DNA of 64,000 bases from an uncultured Lachnospiraceae bacterium (GTDB lineage Bacteria; Bacillota; Clostridia; Lachnospirales; Lachnospiraceae), in assembly GCA_947593655.1 (NCBI GenBank), contig CANQDS010000003.1:1-64000 (forward strand), written 5' to 3'. The notes under the pieces are model-generated. The model worked only from the letters and a program-made list of their open reading frames with translations. It did not search any database and was not told the origin of the DNA. Positions 29,844-39,828 of the stretch are shown here, piece after piece; the first letter of the stretch is position 1, and every line of letters starts with the position of its first letter. The position numbers were made by a program, and so were the translations under genes.

Positions 29844-30539
29844 TCAGAAAGCCGCGGCTTTCCCCCATTTGTGTTTATAAACCACCCAGTACATGATGCC
29901 GGCCAAAAGGAACGCGGTAAAGACATCGAAGGTGGAATGCTGCTTCAAAAACATCGTTGCGAGAATGATGCTTACGGTAAGGACAAAGGTTAAGATCTTT
30001 GCAATCCGGTGCCCTTGAAACTCCCGGCTCTGCGCAACCGCAAAGAAAACGCCGAGCGAGTTGTACACATGGATGCTTGGAAACAGGTTCGTCGCCGTGT
30101 CGGCGGAGTAAAGCAATTCGCACAGCATTGTGTAGAAATTATGGTGCGCGAAATAATAAGGCCGCAGATAATGCCCGTTCGGATAGATCGTCGAAATGAT
30201 CAGAAAGATCGTCATTCCGGCAAACAGGAACGCGCATAACCGGTAGTATTCGCTCTTGTTGTGGAGTGCGAAGTAAGCGATCCCCCATGCCACGAAACCG
30301 AACCACAGCAGGTACGGAATGATGAAATATTCGCAGAACGGGATCTTGTCGTCCAATGCGGTGTGGATGATATGGAAATCCGTGGTGACTGTTTTCTCTA
30401 CATATTGAAACCACGCCAGATAGAAAATGAAATAGGTCAGTATCAGCAGATGCTTATACTTTTCATAGAAATCAAGAACCAGTGTTTTTGTTTTCTGCAT
30501 TTTGATCATCCTCCTGTCTGCTGCATTATAGCACAGCAT
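29844..30539 (-). CDS. PAP2-family phosphatase (membrane)
   Basis: Multiple TM; PSIHVYNSLG and KQHSTFDVFTAFLLA. Confidence 0.85.
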   Translation of the reverse strand: MLCYNAADRRMIKMQKTKTLVLDFYEKYKHLLILTYFIFYLAWFQYVEKTVTTDFHIIHTALDDKIPFCEYFIIPYLLWFGFVAWGIAYFALHNKSEYYRLCAFLFAGMTIFLIISTIYPNGHYLRPYYFAHHNFYTMLCELLYSADTATNLFPSIHVYNSLGVFFAVAQSREFQGHRIAKILTFVLTVSIILATMFLKQHSTFDVFTAFLLAGIMYWVVYKHKWGKAAAF

Positions 30540-30654
30540 TTTTTCATCGACAATTCTATTTTGCGTATCTTAAGAAATATTATGAAAATCTTAATAATTC
30601 GTTCGATTTTGGGTGCGCCGTTTGTGCAAAACTACAATTCTTTTTATCCGTTTA

Positions 30655-30682
30655 TTGACTTTCCAAAACATGCTAGTATAAT
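30655..30682 (+). promoter_or_regulatory. Putative sigma-A promoter of the L,D-transpeptidase gene
   Basis: TTGACT (30655-30660) -16 bp- TATAAT (30677-30682). Confidence 0.7.
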
Positions 30683-30759
30683 GAATAATACGCAGAAAAG
30701 GCCGGTGCGCGCCGATGGGGCCGCCGGGCGGATACCGGTTTACGAAAGGATGAAGGAAT

Positions 30760-32403
30760 ATGAAGAAACTTACGATGAAGGAACTGACACTGAAAAAAAA
30801 GCTTCTGATCGCTGCGGCTGCGCTGGCGGGAATCCTGATTCTGGTCTATGTCGGGTTCTCTGTTTATTTTATGAGGCATTTTCATTTTCATACGACAATC
30901 AATGGAATGGATGTTTCCGGCTATTCGGTAGAGCGGGTCAAGAAAGAGACAGAGGAGCGCGTATCCGCCTATGAGCTTCAGATCGAAGAACGCGGCGGGG
31001 AAACCGAACAGTTAAAGGGCGCGGATTTTTCCCTGAAACCGGAATGGGACGACAGTTTAAAAGAGCTGATGGATCGGCAGAACGGTTTTACATGGGCGGC
31101 TCATTTATTTCAAAAAGACAATCTGGAGAACCAGACGCTTGTTTCTTACGACAGCGGGGAACTGAAATCCGCAGTCGATGCCCTCTCCTGCATGGATGCC
31201 GAAAAGCAGGTCGCGCCGGTCGATGCGACGGTGTCGGATTATCAGGAAAACGAGGGATATACGCTGGTTCCGGCGGTTCAGGGAACGACGGTTGAGGAAA
31301 GCAGCATGTTAAGCGGCGTGGAAGATGCGGTCAACGGGCTTTCCGAGCGGTTTTCGCTGGAAGATGCGGACTGCTATGTAAAACCGGCCGTAGACGACGA
31401 CGATGAGAAGCTGTTAGCAACCATTGATACGCTGAACAAATATGCGGACAGCGTGATCACGTTTCAGGTAGGGGACAGTACACAGGTGCTGGATATTTCC
31501 ACTTTTCACGACTGGATTTCCCTGTCTGAAGATATGGAGCCGGTGATCGACGAGGAAAAAGTGGATGCTTATGTCAAATCCCTTGCGGACACCTATAATA
31601 CCTGTTACGGCGCAAAGAACCTGATGACATCTTACGGCGTTTCGGTCAGCATTTCCAACAGCCACTATGGCTGGAAAGTCGATAACGACGCGGAGAAGGC
31701 CGCAATTCTGGAAGAGATCCGTTCCGGAGAGCAGACCAGCCGCGACCTCCACTATTCGATGACGGCGCAGAGCCATAGCGGGAACGATTACGGCAATTCG
31801 TATGTGGAGATCAACCTGACCGCGCAGCATTTGTTCTTATATGTAAACGGCGGCCTTGTTACAGAGAGCGATTTTGTGTCGGGGAATCTTTCCAACGGCA
31901 ATTATACGCCGACGGGCGTTTTCGGCGTGACTTATACCGAGCGGAATGCGACGCTCAGGGGGCCGGGCTACGTGCAGCCGGTTGCGTTCTGGATGCCGTT
32001 CAACGGGGATGTCGGGATGCACGACGCAACATTCCGCGGGGATTTCGGCGGCACGATCTATAAGCGCAACGGTTCCCACGGCTGCATCAACCTCCCGTAC
32101 GGTGCGGCGCAGACGATCTTTGAACATGTATCGGCCGGCTTTCCGGTTCTGGTGTACGAACTGCCGGGAACGGAAACCGCCAAGGGAATTGCCATGGATC
32201 AGGGATACGCCGTATCCAAGGAAATCCGGGAGATCGGTGACGTGACGCTGGAATCCGAGGGCGCGATCGCATCTGCACGCGCAAATTACGATGCGCTTTC
32301 CGATCAGGCAAAAGCATATGTCACGAACTATGACGTGCTGGCCTATGCAGAGGAGACGCTCGAAAGGCTGAAAGAGGAAGCAGAGGCGGCTGTGGTGCAG
32401 TAA
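30760..32403 (+). CDS. L,D-transpeptidase (YkuD) with N-terminal PG-binding-4-like region
   Basis: Catalytic HGCINLPYGAAQTIF, GDVGMHDATFRGDFGG, single N-terminal TM. Confidence 0.93.
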   Translation: MKKLTMKELTLKKKLLIAAAALAGILILVYVGFSVYFMRHFHFHTTINGMDVSGYSVERVKKETEERVSAYELQIEERGGETEQLKGADFSLKPEWDDSLKELMDRQNGFTWAAHLFQKDNLENQTLVSYDSGELKSAVDALSCMDAEKQVAPVDATVSDYQENEGYTLVPAVQGTTVEESSMLSGVEDAVNGLSERFSLEDADCYVKPAVDDDDEKLLATIDTLNKYADSVITFQVGDSTQVLDISTFHDWISLSEDMEPVIDEEKVDAYVKSLADTYNTCYGAKNLMTSYGVSVSISNSHYGWKVDNDAEKAAILEEIRSGEQTSRDLHYSMTAQSHSGNDYGNSYVEINLTAQHLFLYVNGGLVTESDFVSGNLSNGNYTPTGVFGVTYTERNATLRGPGYVQPVAFWMPFNGDVGMHDATFRGDFGGTIYKRNGSHGCINLPYGAAQTIFEHVSAGFPVLVYELPGTETAKGIAMDQGYAVSKEIREIGDVTLESEGAIASARANYDALSDQAKAYVTNYDVLAYAEETLERLKEEAEAAVVQ

Positions 32404-32507
32404 ACGGGATTAGGCCGTAAAGCAGCGGATCTGTTTGTATGAAAACAATTCGCTGCTTTTTCTTTATCCTTTTGTATGCCTTTATTTTATAGAGAAGAGG
32501 TTGATCG

Positions 32508-33165
32508 ATGATGGAAAAATTACTGAAAAACCGGATTCCACGGCATCAAAGCCCTGCGGGAATGTTCGGATATCCGGATCGAAAACAGCGATATCATATC
32601 AAAGGAATTCGGCTGGTCGGTCAGAAACATGATCATGAAAGATACCTCCGCGCAGAGTGAATATTTTATGATGAGATCTGAAAATCTGCAGTTTGAAAAC
32701 GTAAAGCTGGACGGAAAATATTCGTTCCAATATATCACGGATGCCGTCTTTGAAAATTGCGATTTTAACACAAAGGACGCTTTCTGGCACGCCAGAAACG
32801 TTGTTGTCAGAAACAGCATGATCCGGGGCGAGTATCTTGCCTGGTACTGCGAGAATGTCACGTTTGAAAACTGCACGATCATCGGAACCCAGCCGCTCTG
32901 CTATTGCAAAAAACTCAGACTGGTCGACTGCAGAATGATCGATACCGACCTTGCTTTTGAAAAATCCGAGGTAGAGGCGACTGTAACCACGCGGGTGGAC
33001 AGCATCAAAAACCCTTTGCGCGGGACGATCGTCGTTCCGGAGGTCGGGGAAGTCATCCGGGACGATGACAGGGCCGAAGGCAGGGTGATCATCAAAGGAT
33101 CGGGAAAGGCTGGAAACGCCTTGAAAAATGGTGGTGCGGACATTATAATGAATTTAACAGAATAA
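32508..33165 (+). pseudogene. DUF3737-family protein, 5'-truncated and frameshifted
   Basis: ATG 32508 (MMEKLLKN) is out of frame with GFHGIKALRECSDIRIENSDIISKEFGWSVRNMIMKDTSAQSEYFMMRSENLQF...AFEKSEVEATVTTRVDSIKNPLRGTIVVPEVGEVIRDD. Confidence 0.7.
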
Positions 33166-33190
33166 AAAGGAGCGGCGGAATGGAAAAAGC

Positions 33191-33634
33191 GTGCATATCT
33201 ATACTTTTGAAAACCGCTGTATTCAGGAATTGGATCTGCCTCTCGGCGATGAAACAACAAAGATCATCTTGAATACAAAGGGAACCAAGGATGATGTTTC
33301 GCCGGAAATGAAGAAGCTGTTGGATTATATTGACGGAGAGGAACCGAAAGACAGTTACACCAGAGAACTGGATGAAGCGGTGAAGTCAGCCAGAAAGAAT
33401 GAGAAATGGAGATTGGATTATATGACGCTGCAGATGCATTATCAGGAACAATTTGAACAGGGAATCGAAAAAGGGATCGAACAGGGAATCGAACAGGGAA
33501 ACAAGCAGTCAGCACTCCGTATGCTTCAGGACGGAGGACTGTCGCTGGAGAAAATTGCGCTGTATTCCGGGCTTACGATTGAACAGGTACAGGAACTTGA
33601 AAAGGAACTGGAAAAGGAGCTCCAGCCGGTGTAA
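33191..33634 (+). pseudogene. C-terminal remnant of an Rpn-family (PD-(D/E)XK transposase-like) nuclease
   Basis: YTFENRCIQELDLPLGDETTKIILNTKGTKDDVSPEMKKLLDYIDG...GIEKGIEQGIEQGNKQSALRMLQDGGLSLEKIALYSGLTIEQVQEL; nuclease core missing. Confidence 0.75.
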
Positions 33635-33673
33635 AGAACCCTGCTCATTACGTTTATACGAGGGAGGAATGAG

Positions 33674-34552
33674 ATGTACGAATTAATTTTAGCTGCCGGC
33701 AATAGTTACTATATCCAGAGTCCTGCGAAGATCGGGCTTGTCCGTTTGAACGAGACGGATGTCTGTCTGATCGACAGCGGCAGTGATAAAGAGGCCGGGC
33801 GCAAGGTCCGGCAGATTCTGGATGCGAACGGATGGAAGCTGACGGCCATTTTCAACACCCATTCGAACGCCGATCATATTGGCGGGAACCGGTATCTGCA
33901 GACGCAGACGGGCTGCAGGATCTATGCGCCGGGGATAGAGTGCGATTTTACGAGGCATCCGGTTCTCGAGCCGTCTTTCCTGTACGGCGGCTATCCATGC
34001 GGGGAGCTCCGCCACAAATTTCTGCTGGCGAAAGAAAGCGACGCCGGGGAACTGACCGGGGAGGTTCTGCCGGAAGGGTTTGAGATGATCCGTCTGCCGG
34101 GGCATTTTTTTGACATGGTGGGATTCCGGACGCCGGATCAGGTGGTCTATCTCGCAGACTGTCTGGCAAGCCGCGAAACGCTGGAGAAGTACCGGATTGG
34201 ATTTATCTATGATGTGGGCGCCTATCTGGAAACGCTTGCCATGGTAAAGACGCTGCAGGCGGAACTGTTCGTTCCCGCCCATGCGGAGGCTGCCGAGGAT
34301 ATTTCGGAACTGGCGCAGTACAACATCGACCGGGTATGGGAGATCGCCGGAAAGATCATCGAACTCTGCAGAGAGCCGCTTTGTTTTGAAAGCATTCTGC
34401 AGCGGCTGTTTACCGATTATTCTCTTCATATGGATTTTGAACAGTACGTTTTGATCGGGAGCACCGTCCGTTCGTATCTGTCTTGGCTGAAAGACACCGG
34501 CCGGCTGCATGCGCATTTTGAAAACAATCTGCTCTTGTGGGAGAGGAGCTAA
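33674..34552 (+). CDS. MBL-fold metallo-hydrolase
   Basis: FNTHSNADHIGGNRYLQ, LPGHFFDMVGFRTPDQVVYLADCL, VPAHAEA. Confidence 0.88.
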   Translation: MYELILAAGNSYYIQSPAKIGLVRLNETDVCLIDSGSDKEAGRKVRQILDANGWKLTAIFNTHSNADHIGGNRYLQTQTGCRIYAPGIECDFTRHPVLEPSFLYGGYPCGELRHKFLLAKESDAGELTGEVLPEGFEMIRLPGHFFDMVGFRTPDQVVYLADCLASRETLEKYRIGFIYDVGAYLETLAMVKTLQAELFVPAHAEAAEDISELAQYNIDRVWEIAGKIIELCREPLCFESILQRLFTDYSLHMDFEQYVLIGSTVRSYLSWLKDTGRLHAHFENNLLLWERS

Positions 34553-34642
34553 ATCTTTATGAGACCTATTGCCATACTCATTCCGGCAGTTTAAGAACAA
34601 GATGGATCATTTCTTACGGGCTGTAAGGCGGATGAACCATAA

Positions 34643-34678
34643 ATATAAAAAAACCAGGGAGCCGTACACGGCTCCCTG
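34643..34678 (-). terminator. Terminator of the GH53 gene
   Basis: cagggagccg-taca-cggctccctg; A-run on + strand gives a U-tract on -. Confidence 0.8.
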
Positions 34679-34685
34679 ACTTATA

Positions 34686-36203
34686 TCATTCCGGTTCAAC
34701 TTCTACCAGCCGGAAGTTTTTGATCCGGCCGAACACCGGAGGCGTGTCCATTGTAAGCCCCACGCGGATCTGTCCCGCCGGAAGCTCGACGGTTTCCAGT
34801 TCGTTGGTCACGAAGCTGACGTCCGCCGGGTAGATCTGCCGGGAGTAAGACGTTTCGCCGTTGCAGGTGATCACCGAAAGATACAAAAAGATCTTTACGT
34901 TGGTGGTATTCGTGCCGCGGTAATCCACGGAGAGCTTATAGCGTCCGGCGCGGTCTACGTGGATATCACGGTACAGGTGCAGCTTGTAATTCTGGACGGA
35001 GGAAACATAGACCTCGTTATTGTCCGTTTTGATGGTCACATCGCCGTCCGGTTCGATCCACCAGCCCTCTCCGCCCGCGGAGAAGTCGCCGTTCGGGATC
35101 AGGTTCGTCCCGGCCGGAGGGATCTGCGCCTCGTCTACGGCATAGAGGCTCTCGATATAGGCGTCGAGATCCGGGATCGGCGGATGCTCCGGATCAAAAT
35201 CGCGAAGTGCGGCAAGCGCCGGAAGCGCTTTGCAGTCGCGGTCCATCAGGCTCATGTTCTCTCCCCATGTGCCGTAGCCGCGGTCCGCCAGGCACAGCGG
35301 TTCCCAGTAATAGACGCCGCCTCCCATATGATCCGGCATGGAAGCTGCGATCTGCAGGACGATCTGCAGGGATTTTGCCTGTTCCTCGATCCCGGCCGGA
35401 AGGCCGGCGTTGCGCATGATCTCCTCCGGAACCTGTCCGCCGTCGCAGATCCGCCACGGATGCGCCGTCTCAACGACATAGACCGGGACCTTGTAGCGCT
35501 CGATCAGCTGGCGCATGGAATCGCGCAGATCCATAAACGTTCCGTGCCAGAAGGAATAGAACGAGATCCCGATCGCATCGATCGGATCAAGACCCGCGGC
35601 AAAAACGGCATCGAACCAGTCGCGCAGATAGTAGAAGCGGCCGCCCTGATCGAGATGGATCATAACATCGATGTCCGGAGAGATATCGCGCACAGCGCGG
35701 ATCCCGGCATTTAGCAGAGTGGCGATATTGCTGTACTGCGGGTAGGCACCGTCCGGAAAAAGAAGCCCGCTGCGGATCTCGTTGCCGATCTGGACCATAT
35801 CCGGAAGGCAGCCCTCTTCGCGCAGCCGGGAAAGGACGTCATGGGTGAAATCATAGACCGCCTGCGTAAGTTCCGGGAAAGACAGATTCTCCCATGCGCG
35901 CGGTTTCCGCTGCCGGGCGGGATCCGCCCAGAAATCCGAGTAGTGGAAATCCAGAAAGAAATGCAGGTTGTGCGCCTTGATGCGCTTTCCCATAGCGATC
36001 GTATCGGAAAGGCCGCAGAAGCCCCGCGCTTCCGGAACCGCGGTCGGATCGTTCCAGATCCGGAGGCGGATGGAGTTGACGCCGTGCGCCGCAAGAAGCG
36101 CAATCGGTTCCATCTGTTTGCCCTGTTCGTCAAAAAACACTTCATTGGCAGCAAGATACTCCGGCAGGGAAGAAATATCCGCTCCTTTTAAAAAATTTTT
36201 CAT
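34686..36203 (-). CDS. Glycosyl hydrolase family 53 (arabinogalactan endo-beta-1,4-galactanase-like), no signal peptide seen
   Basis: GADISSLPEY, DFHYSDFWADPARQRKP, QIGNEI, VVETAHPW; C-terminal carbohydrate-binding-like NGDFSAGGEGWWIEPDG domain. Confidence 0.88.
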   Translation of the reverse strand: MKNFLKGADISSLPEYLAANEVFFDEQGKQMEPIALLAAHGVNSIRLRIWNDPTAVPEARGFCGLSDTIAMGKRIKAHNLHFFLDFHYSDFWADPARQRKPRAWENLSFPELTQAVYDFTHDVLSRLREEGCLPDMVQIGNEIRSGLLFPDGAYPQYSNIATLLNAGIRAVRDISPDIDVMIHLDQGGRFYYLRDWFDAVFAAGLDPIDAIGISFYSFWHGTFMDLRDSMRQLIERYKVPVYVVETAHPWRICDGGQVPEEIMRNAGLPAGIEEQAKSLQIVLQIAASMPDHMGGGVYYWEPLCLADRGYGTWGENMSLMDRDCKALPALAALRDFDPEHPPIPDLDAYIESLYAVDEAQIPPAGTNLIPNGDFSAGGEGWWIEPDGDVTIKTDNNEVYVSSVQNYKLHLYRDIHVDRAGRYKLSVDYRGTNTTNVKIFLYLSVITCNGETSYSRQIYPADVSFVTNELETVELPAGQIRVGLTMDTPPVFGRIKNFRLVEVEPE

Positions 36204-36304
36204 ATTTGATAGATTCTCCTCGAAAAAATTGTTATAGTTATTATAGCATTATTTTTTGAATGAGCAAATAACCTTTTTCGGGAAAATACGTTTAGGAGGA
36301 AAAT

Positions 36305-37393
36305 ATGAAGATTATACACTGTGCAGATCTGCACCTCGATTCAAAGATGTCGTCGAATTTTTCCCGCGATCAGGCAAAGGAGCGTAGGCAGGAGCTTCTG
36401 CGGACCTTTGTCCATATGGTGGACTACGCCGCGATGCACGGCGTGCGCCTGATCCTGATCGCCGGAGATCTGTTTGATACGCGGAATGTGTCGGCGATGG
36501 CGCGGAATATGGTGCGGGATGTGATCGAGAACCATCCGCAGATCGATTTTCTGTATCTGCGGGGCAACCACGACGATGACAATTTCCTGGCGAAGCTGAA
36601 AGAAGTGCCGGACAACCTGAAGCTGTTCGGGGACCGCTGGACTTCCTACACCTACGGGAACATCGTGATCTCAGGGCTGGAGCTTTCGCGCGAGAATCAG
36701 GCATACGCCTACAACTCGCTCGTGCTGCCGCATGACACCTACAATATCGTCATGCTGCACGGGCAGGTCGAGGATTACCGGAGTAAAAACCGCGCGGAGC
36801 AGATCAGCTTAAACGATCTTAAGAATAAGAATATCGACTATCTGGCGCTGGGGCATATCCACACCTACCAGAGCCAGAAGCTGGATAACCGCGGCGTGTA
36901 CTGCTATCCGGGCTGTCTGGAAGGGCGGGGCTTCGATGAATGCGGGGAGAAAGGCTTCGTGGTGCTGGACATCGACGAAGAGACGCTCAACGCGGAAGCG
37001 CGTTTTTCCAGCGTATCCTCGCGCACGATCTATACGCTTCCGGTGGATATCACGGGGGTGATGACGACGAACGAGGCCGCACGGCGCATCGAAGAGGAGA
37101 TCAACCGCGTCCACTATTCGGCAAGGAGCCTCGTCAAGATCCTGCTGACCGGGAGCATGGATGTGGAATGCGAGCTCAACTGCGACTATCTGCTGGATCT
37201 GTTTGCCGATTACTACTATCTGGTCCGGATCGAAGACGCGACAAGCCTTCAGATCCGCTACAGCGACTATGAAAAGGATGCATCGTTAAAAGGAGAGTTT
37301 ATCCGCACGGTACTCGCGTCGGATATGGAGGAATCCCAGAAGTCGGAAGTGATCCGCTGCGGGCTTTTGGCATTGTCAGGAGAGGAGATATAA
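36305..37393 (+). CDS. SbcD/YhaO-like metallophosphoesterase (DNA repair exonuclease)
   Basis: HCADLHLDSKM, IAGDLFDTRNV, LRGNHDDDN, MLHGQVEDY, LGHIHTYQ. Confidence 0.92.
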   Translation: MKIIHCADLHLDSKMSSNFSRDQAKERRQELLRTFVHMVDYAAMHGVRLILIAGDLFDTRNVSAMARNMVRDVIENHPQIDFLYLRGNHDDDNFLAKLKEVPDNLKLFGDRWTSYTYGNIVISGLELSRENQAYAYNSLVLPHDTYNIVMLHGQVEDYRSKNRAEQISLNDLKNKNIDYLALGHIHTYQSQKLDNRGVYCYPGCLEGRGFDECGEKGFVVLDIDEETLNAEARFSSVSSRTIYTLPVDITGVMTTNEAARRIEEEINRVHYSARSLVKILLTGSMDVECELNCDYLLDLFADYYYLVRIEDATSLQIRYSDYEKDASLKGEFIRTVLASDMEESQKSEVIRCGLLALSGEEI

Positions 37394-37396
37394 GAC

Positions 37397-39799
37397 GTGA
37401 TTTTACGAAGCTGCTATATAGAAAATTTTGGAAAAATATCGGAACTGCGCGTGGATTTTCATGACGGGATCAATGTCATCAAAGAGCCGAACGCCTGGGG
37501 CAAGAGCACGCTCGCCGCGTTTATCAAGGTCATGTTCTTCGGCTTCGATTCCCGCAAAGAACCGGGCGCGTTTGAGAAAGAGCGGACACGTTACCGGCCG
37601 TGGCAGGGCGGCGTCTACGGGGGAGAACTGGATTTTACGCTGGGGAGCCGGACGTACCGGATCAGCCGGACGTTCGGAAAGACGGAGAAAAGCGATGAAT
37701 TTCATATCTATGATCTGTCTACGAACCTCGAAAGCGTGGATTTCAGCAGCAACATCGGCGAGGAGATCTTCGACCTCGACAGCGCTTCGTTCAAACGCAG
37801 CATTTTTATCGCGCAGAACGACTGCGAGAGCCATACCTCGGACGCGATCAACGCCAAGCTCGGAAATCTGGCCGAAAATACGAATGACATCAACAACTAT
37901 GAAACGGCGAAGGAGCGCCTGAAGAGCGCCGCAAACCAGCTTTCACCGAACCGTTCGACCGGCAGCCTGAAAAAGCGCCGCAACCATCTGACCGAACTGG
38001 AAGAGGATCTGAAGAGCTTCGATGCGGCGGACGCGGCGATGGCGGAACTGAATTCCCTTTTGAAGGATTCGGAGAAGAAAAAGGAAGAGCTTTCCCAGCA
38101 GAGGGATTTTTACGTCAAGGAACTGCGCCGCGCCAGCGAAGAGAGCAGGCGCAGCGAGCAGAAGAAGATCTACCAGTCGCTCTGTGAGGATTATGAGGAA
38201 AAACAGGAAGTGGCGGCGGCGATCGAAGAGCTTTTCCCGAACGGGATTCCGGAAGAAGAGGAATTGAACGCGAGGGCGAAGACCGCGCGCAGGCTGGAGG
38301 AGGATCTGGCGCTCTTAAAGCACAGCCAGATGACGGTCGGGGATATGGAAGAGCACAGCCGGCTTTCCGAGATGTTTTCCGGTTCGATCCCGACGGGGGA
38401 GAGCATCGACGAGACGCTGAAAAAATGGTCCGAAGTGCCGCGGATGCGGGAGGAGCGCACGCGCCTTTTAACCCAGCTGACCGAACGGGAGAAGACCGCG
38501 CCGCAGGAGGAAAGTTTTCCGAAAGAAAAGGCCAAAAAGACGAACAGCCTGATGAATCTGGGAATCATTCTGGAAATCCTGGGGCTGGCGGTCGTCATTC
38601 TGGGATTTGTCCTCCGGAAAAAATTTGTCTATTCCGATTTTCTGCCGTTTCTGGGCATCGGGCTTCTGGTGATCGCCACGATCCTGGTATTTGACGGGAT
38701 CCATAAGAAGCGCCAGAGCGAAAAGGAGATCTACGTCCGCCAGCTGGAGTGGAAAAAGGACAGGCACACGATGGAAAAAGATATCCACGATCTGCAGCGG
38801 CAGAGCAGCGAGACGGAGGAGCGCATCCGGGAGATCACGGCGGGAACCAAGGCGTTTCTGGAAGGATACCGGATTTTCTGCGATGCGGATCAGTATGCGC
38901 AGATGCTGTTTGAATTAAAGGGAAATGTACAGGAATACAAGAGTCTGGCGAAGCGGCAGGAAGTCTGCGAAGAAGCCTCGAAGCGCTGCAAGGAGCAGCG
39001 GGCCGCCTTAGATTCGTTCGGGCGCACCTACGGCCTGATGTTCGGCGACGATATTGCCGGTGACATCACCCTGCTGCAGACGGAATCGGCGCGGGCGCGG
39101 CTGGCGCTGGCGGAGGCGCAGAAGGCGAAGCGCCGGAAAGAGGCGTTTGAAGCGGAAACCAATGTGGAAGAGCTGTTTGAGGTTTCGCAGGATGCGGACA
39201 GCTTAGAGGAGATCAACCGCCAGATCCATGTGCTGGACGAGGAAGTCGAGAAGGTCCGCAAGGGCATCGAACTGTATTCCCGCCAGATGGAAGATCTTCA
39301 GGAGCAGATGGATCTTCGGGATGAAAAGGAGCAGGAGCTGAACGATAACCGCATTCTTCAGGAAGAGGAAACCAGAAAGTACGGCATCGTCATGCTGACG
39401 CAGGAGTATCTGCAGCGCGCCAAGGAGCAGTTTACCGCGCGTTACATGGAGCCGCTTTCCAATGCGTTCCGCAAATATTACCGTCTGCTGGCGGGGAGCG
39501 AAGAGGACGACTGGATGATCGACGCCAATATTTCGGTGCGCCGCAAGGAGCAGGGCGAACTGCGGGAAACCAAGTGGCTTTCCGCCGGATATCAGGATCT
39601 GCTCGGGATCTGTATGCGGCTGGCGCTGGTAGACGCCATGTATCAGGAAGAAAAGCCGTTTCTGGTGCTCGACGATCCGTTTGTCAATCTGGATGAGGAG
39701 AAAACGGCGCACGGAATGGAACTGCTGAAAAAAGTGGCGGAAGAATACCAGACGATCTACTTTACCTGTCATCAGAGCCGCCAGCCCGGCATAGAATGA
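37397..39799 (+). CDS. YhaN/SbcC-like AAA ATPase with central TM hairpin
   Basis: EPNAWGKSTLAAFIKVMFFG, long coiled coils, LVLDDPFVNLDEEKT; two TM helices NLGIILEILGLAVVILGFVL and LPFLGIGLLVIATILVF. Confidence 0.88.
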   Translation: MILRSCYIENFGKISELRVDFHDGINVIKEPNAWGKSTLAAFIKVMFFGFDSRKEPGAFEKERTRYRPWQGGVYGGELDFTLGSRTYRISRTFGKTEKSDEFHIYDLSTNLESVDFSSNIGEEIFDLDSASFKRSIFIAQNDCESHTSDAINAKLGNLAENTNDINNYETAKERLKSAANQLSPNRSTGSLKKRRNHLTELEEDLKSFDAADAAMAELNSLLKDSEKKKEELSQQRDFYVKELRRASEESRRSEQKKIYQSLCEDYEEKQEVAAAIEELFPNGIPEEEELNARAKTARRLEEDLALLKHSQMTVGDMEEHSRLSEMFSGSIPTGESIDETLKKWSEVPRMREERTRLLTQLTEREKTAPQEESFPKEKAKKTNSLMNLGIILEILGLAVVILGFVLRKKFVYSDFLPFLGIGLLVIATILVFDGIHKKRQSEKEIYVRQLEWKKDRHTMEKDIHDLQRQSSETEERIREITAGTKAFLEGYRIFCDADQYAQMLFELKGNVQEYKSLAKRQEVCEEASKRCKEQRAALDSFGRTYGLMFGDDIAGDITLLQTESARARLALAEAQKAKRRKEAFEAETNVEELFEVSQDADSLEEINRQIHVLDEEVEKVRKGIELYSRQMEDLQEQMDLRDEKEQELNDNRILQEEETRKYGIVMLTQEYLQRAKEQFTARYMEPLSNAFRKYYRLLAGSEEDDWMIDANISVRRKEQGELRETKWLSAGYQDLLGICMRLALVDAMYQEEKPFLVLDDPFVNLDEEKTAHGMELLKKVAEEYQTIYFTCHQSRQPGIE

Positions 39800-39828
39800 T
39801 GTGACAGCAGAACGAGGCAGAAAAGTCA

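Noticed and set aside
32508-33165. Intact DUF3737 CDS starting at ATG 32629
   Set aside because: Family similarity extends upstream of that Met in the same frame to 32533, then is lost; so the ORF is a truncated remnant.
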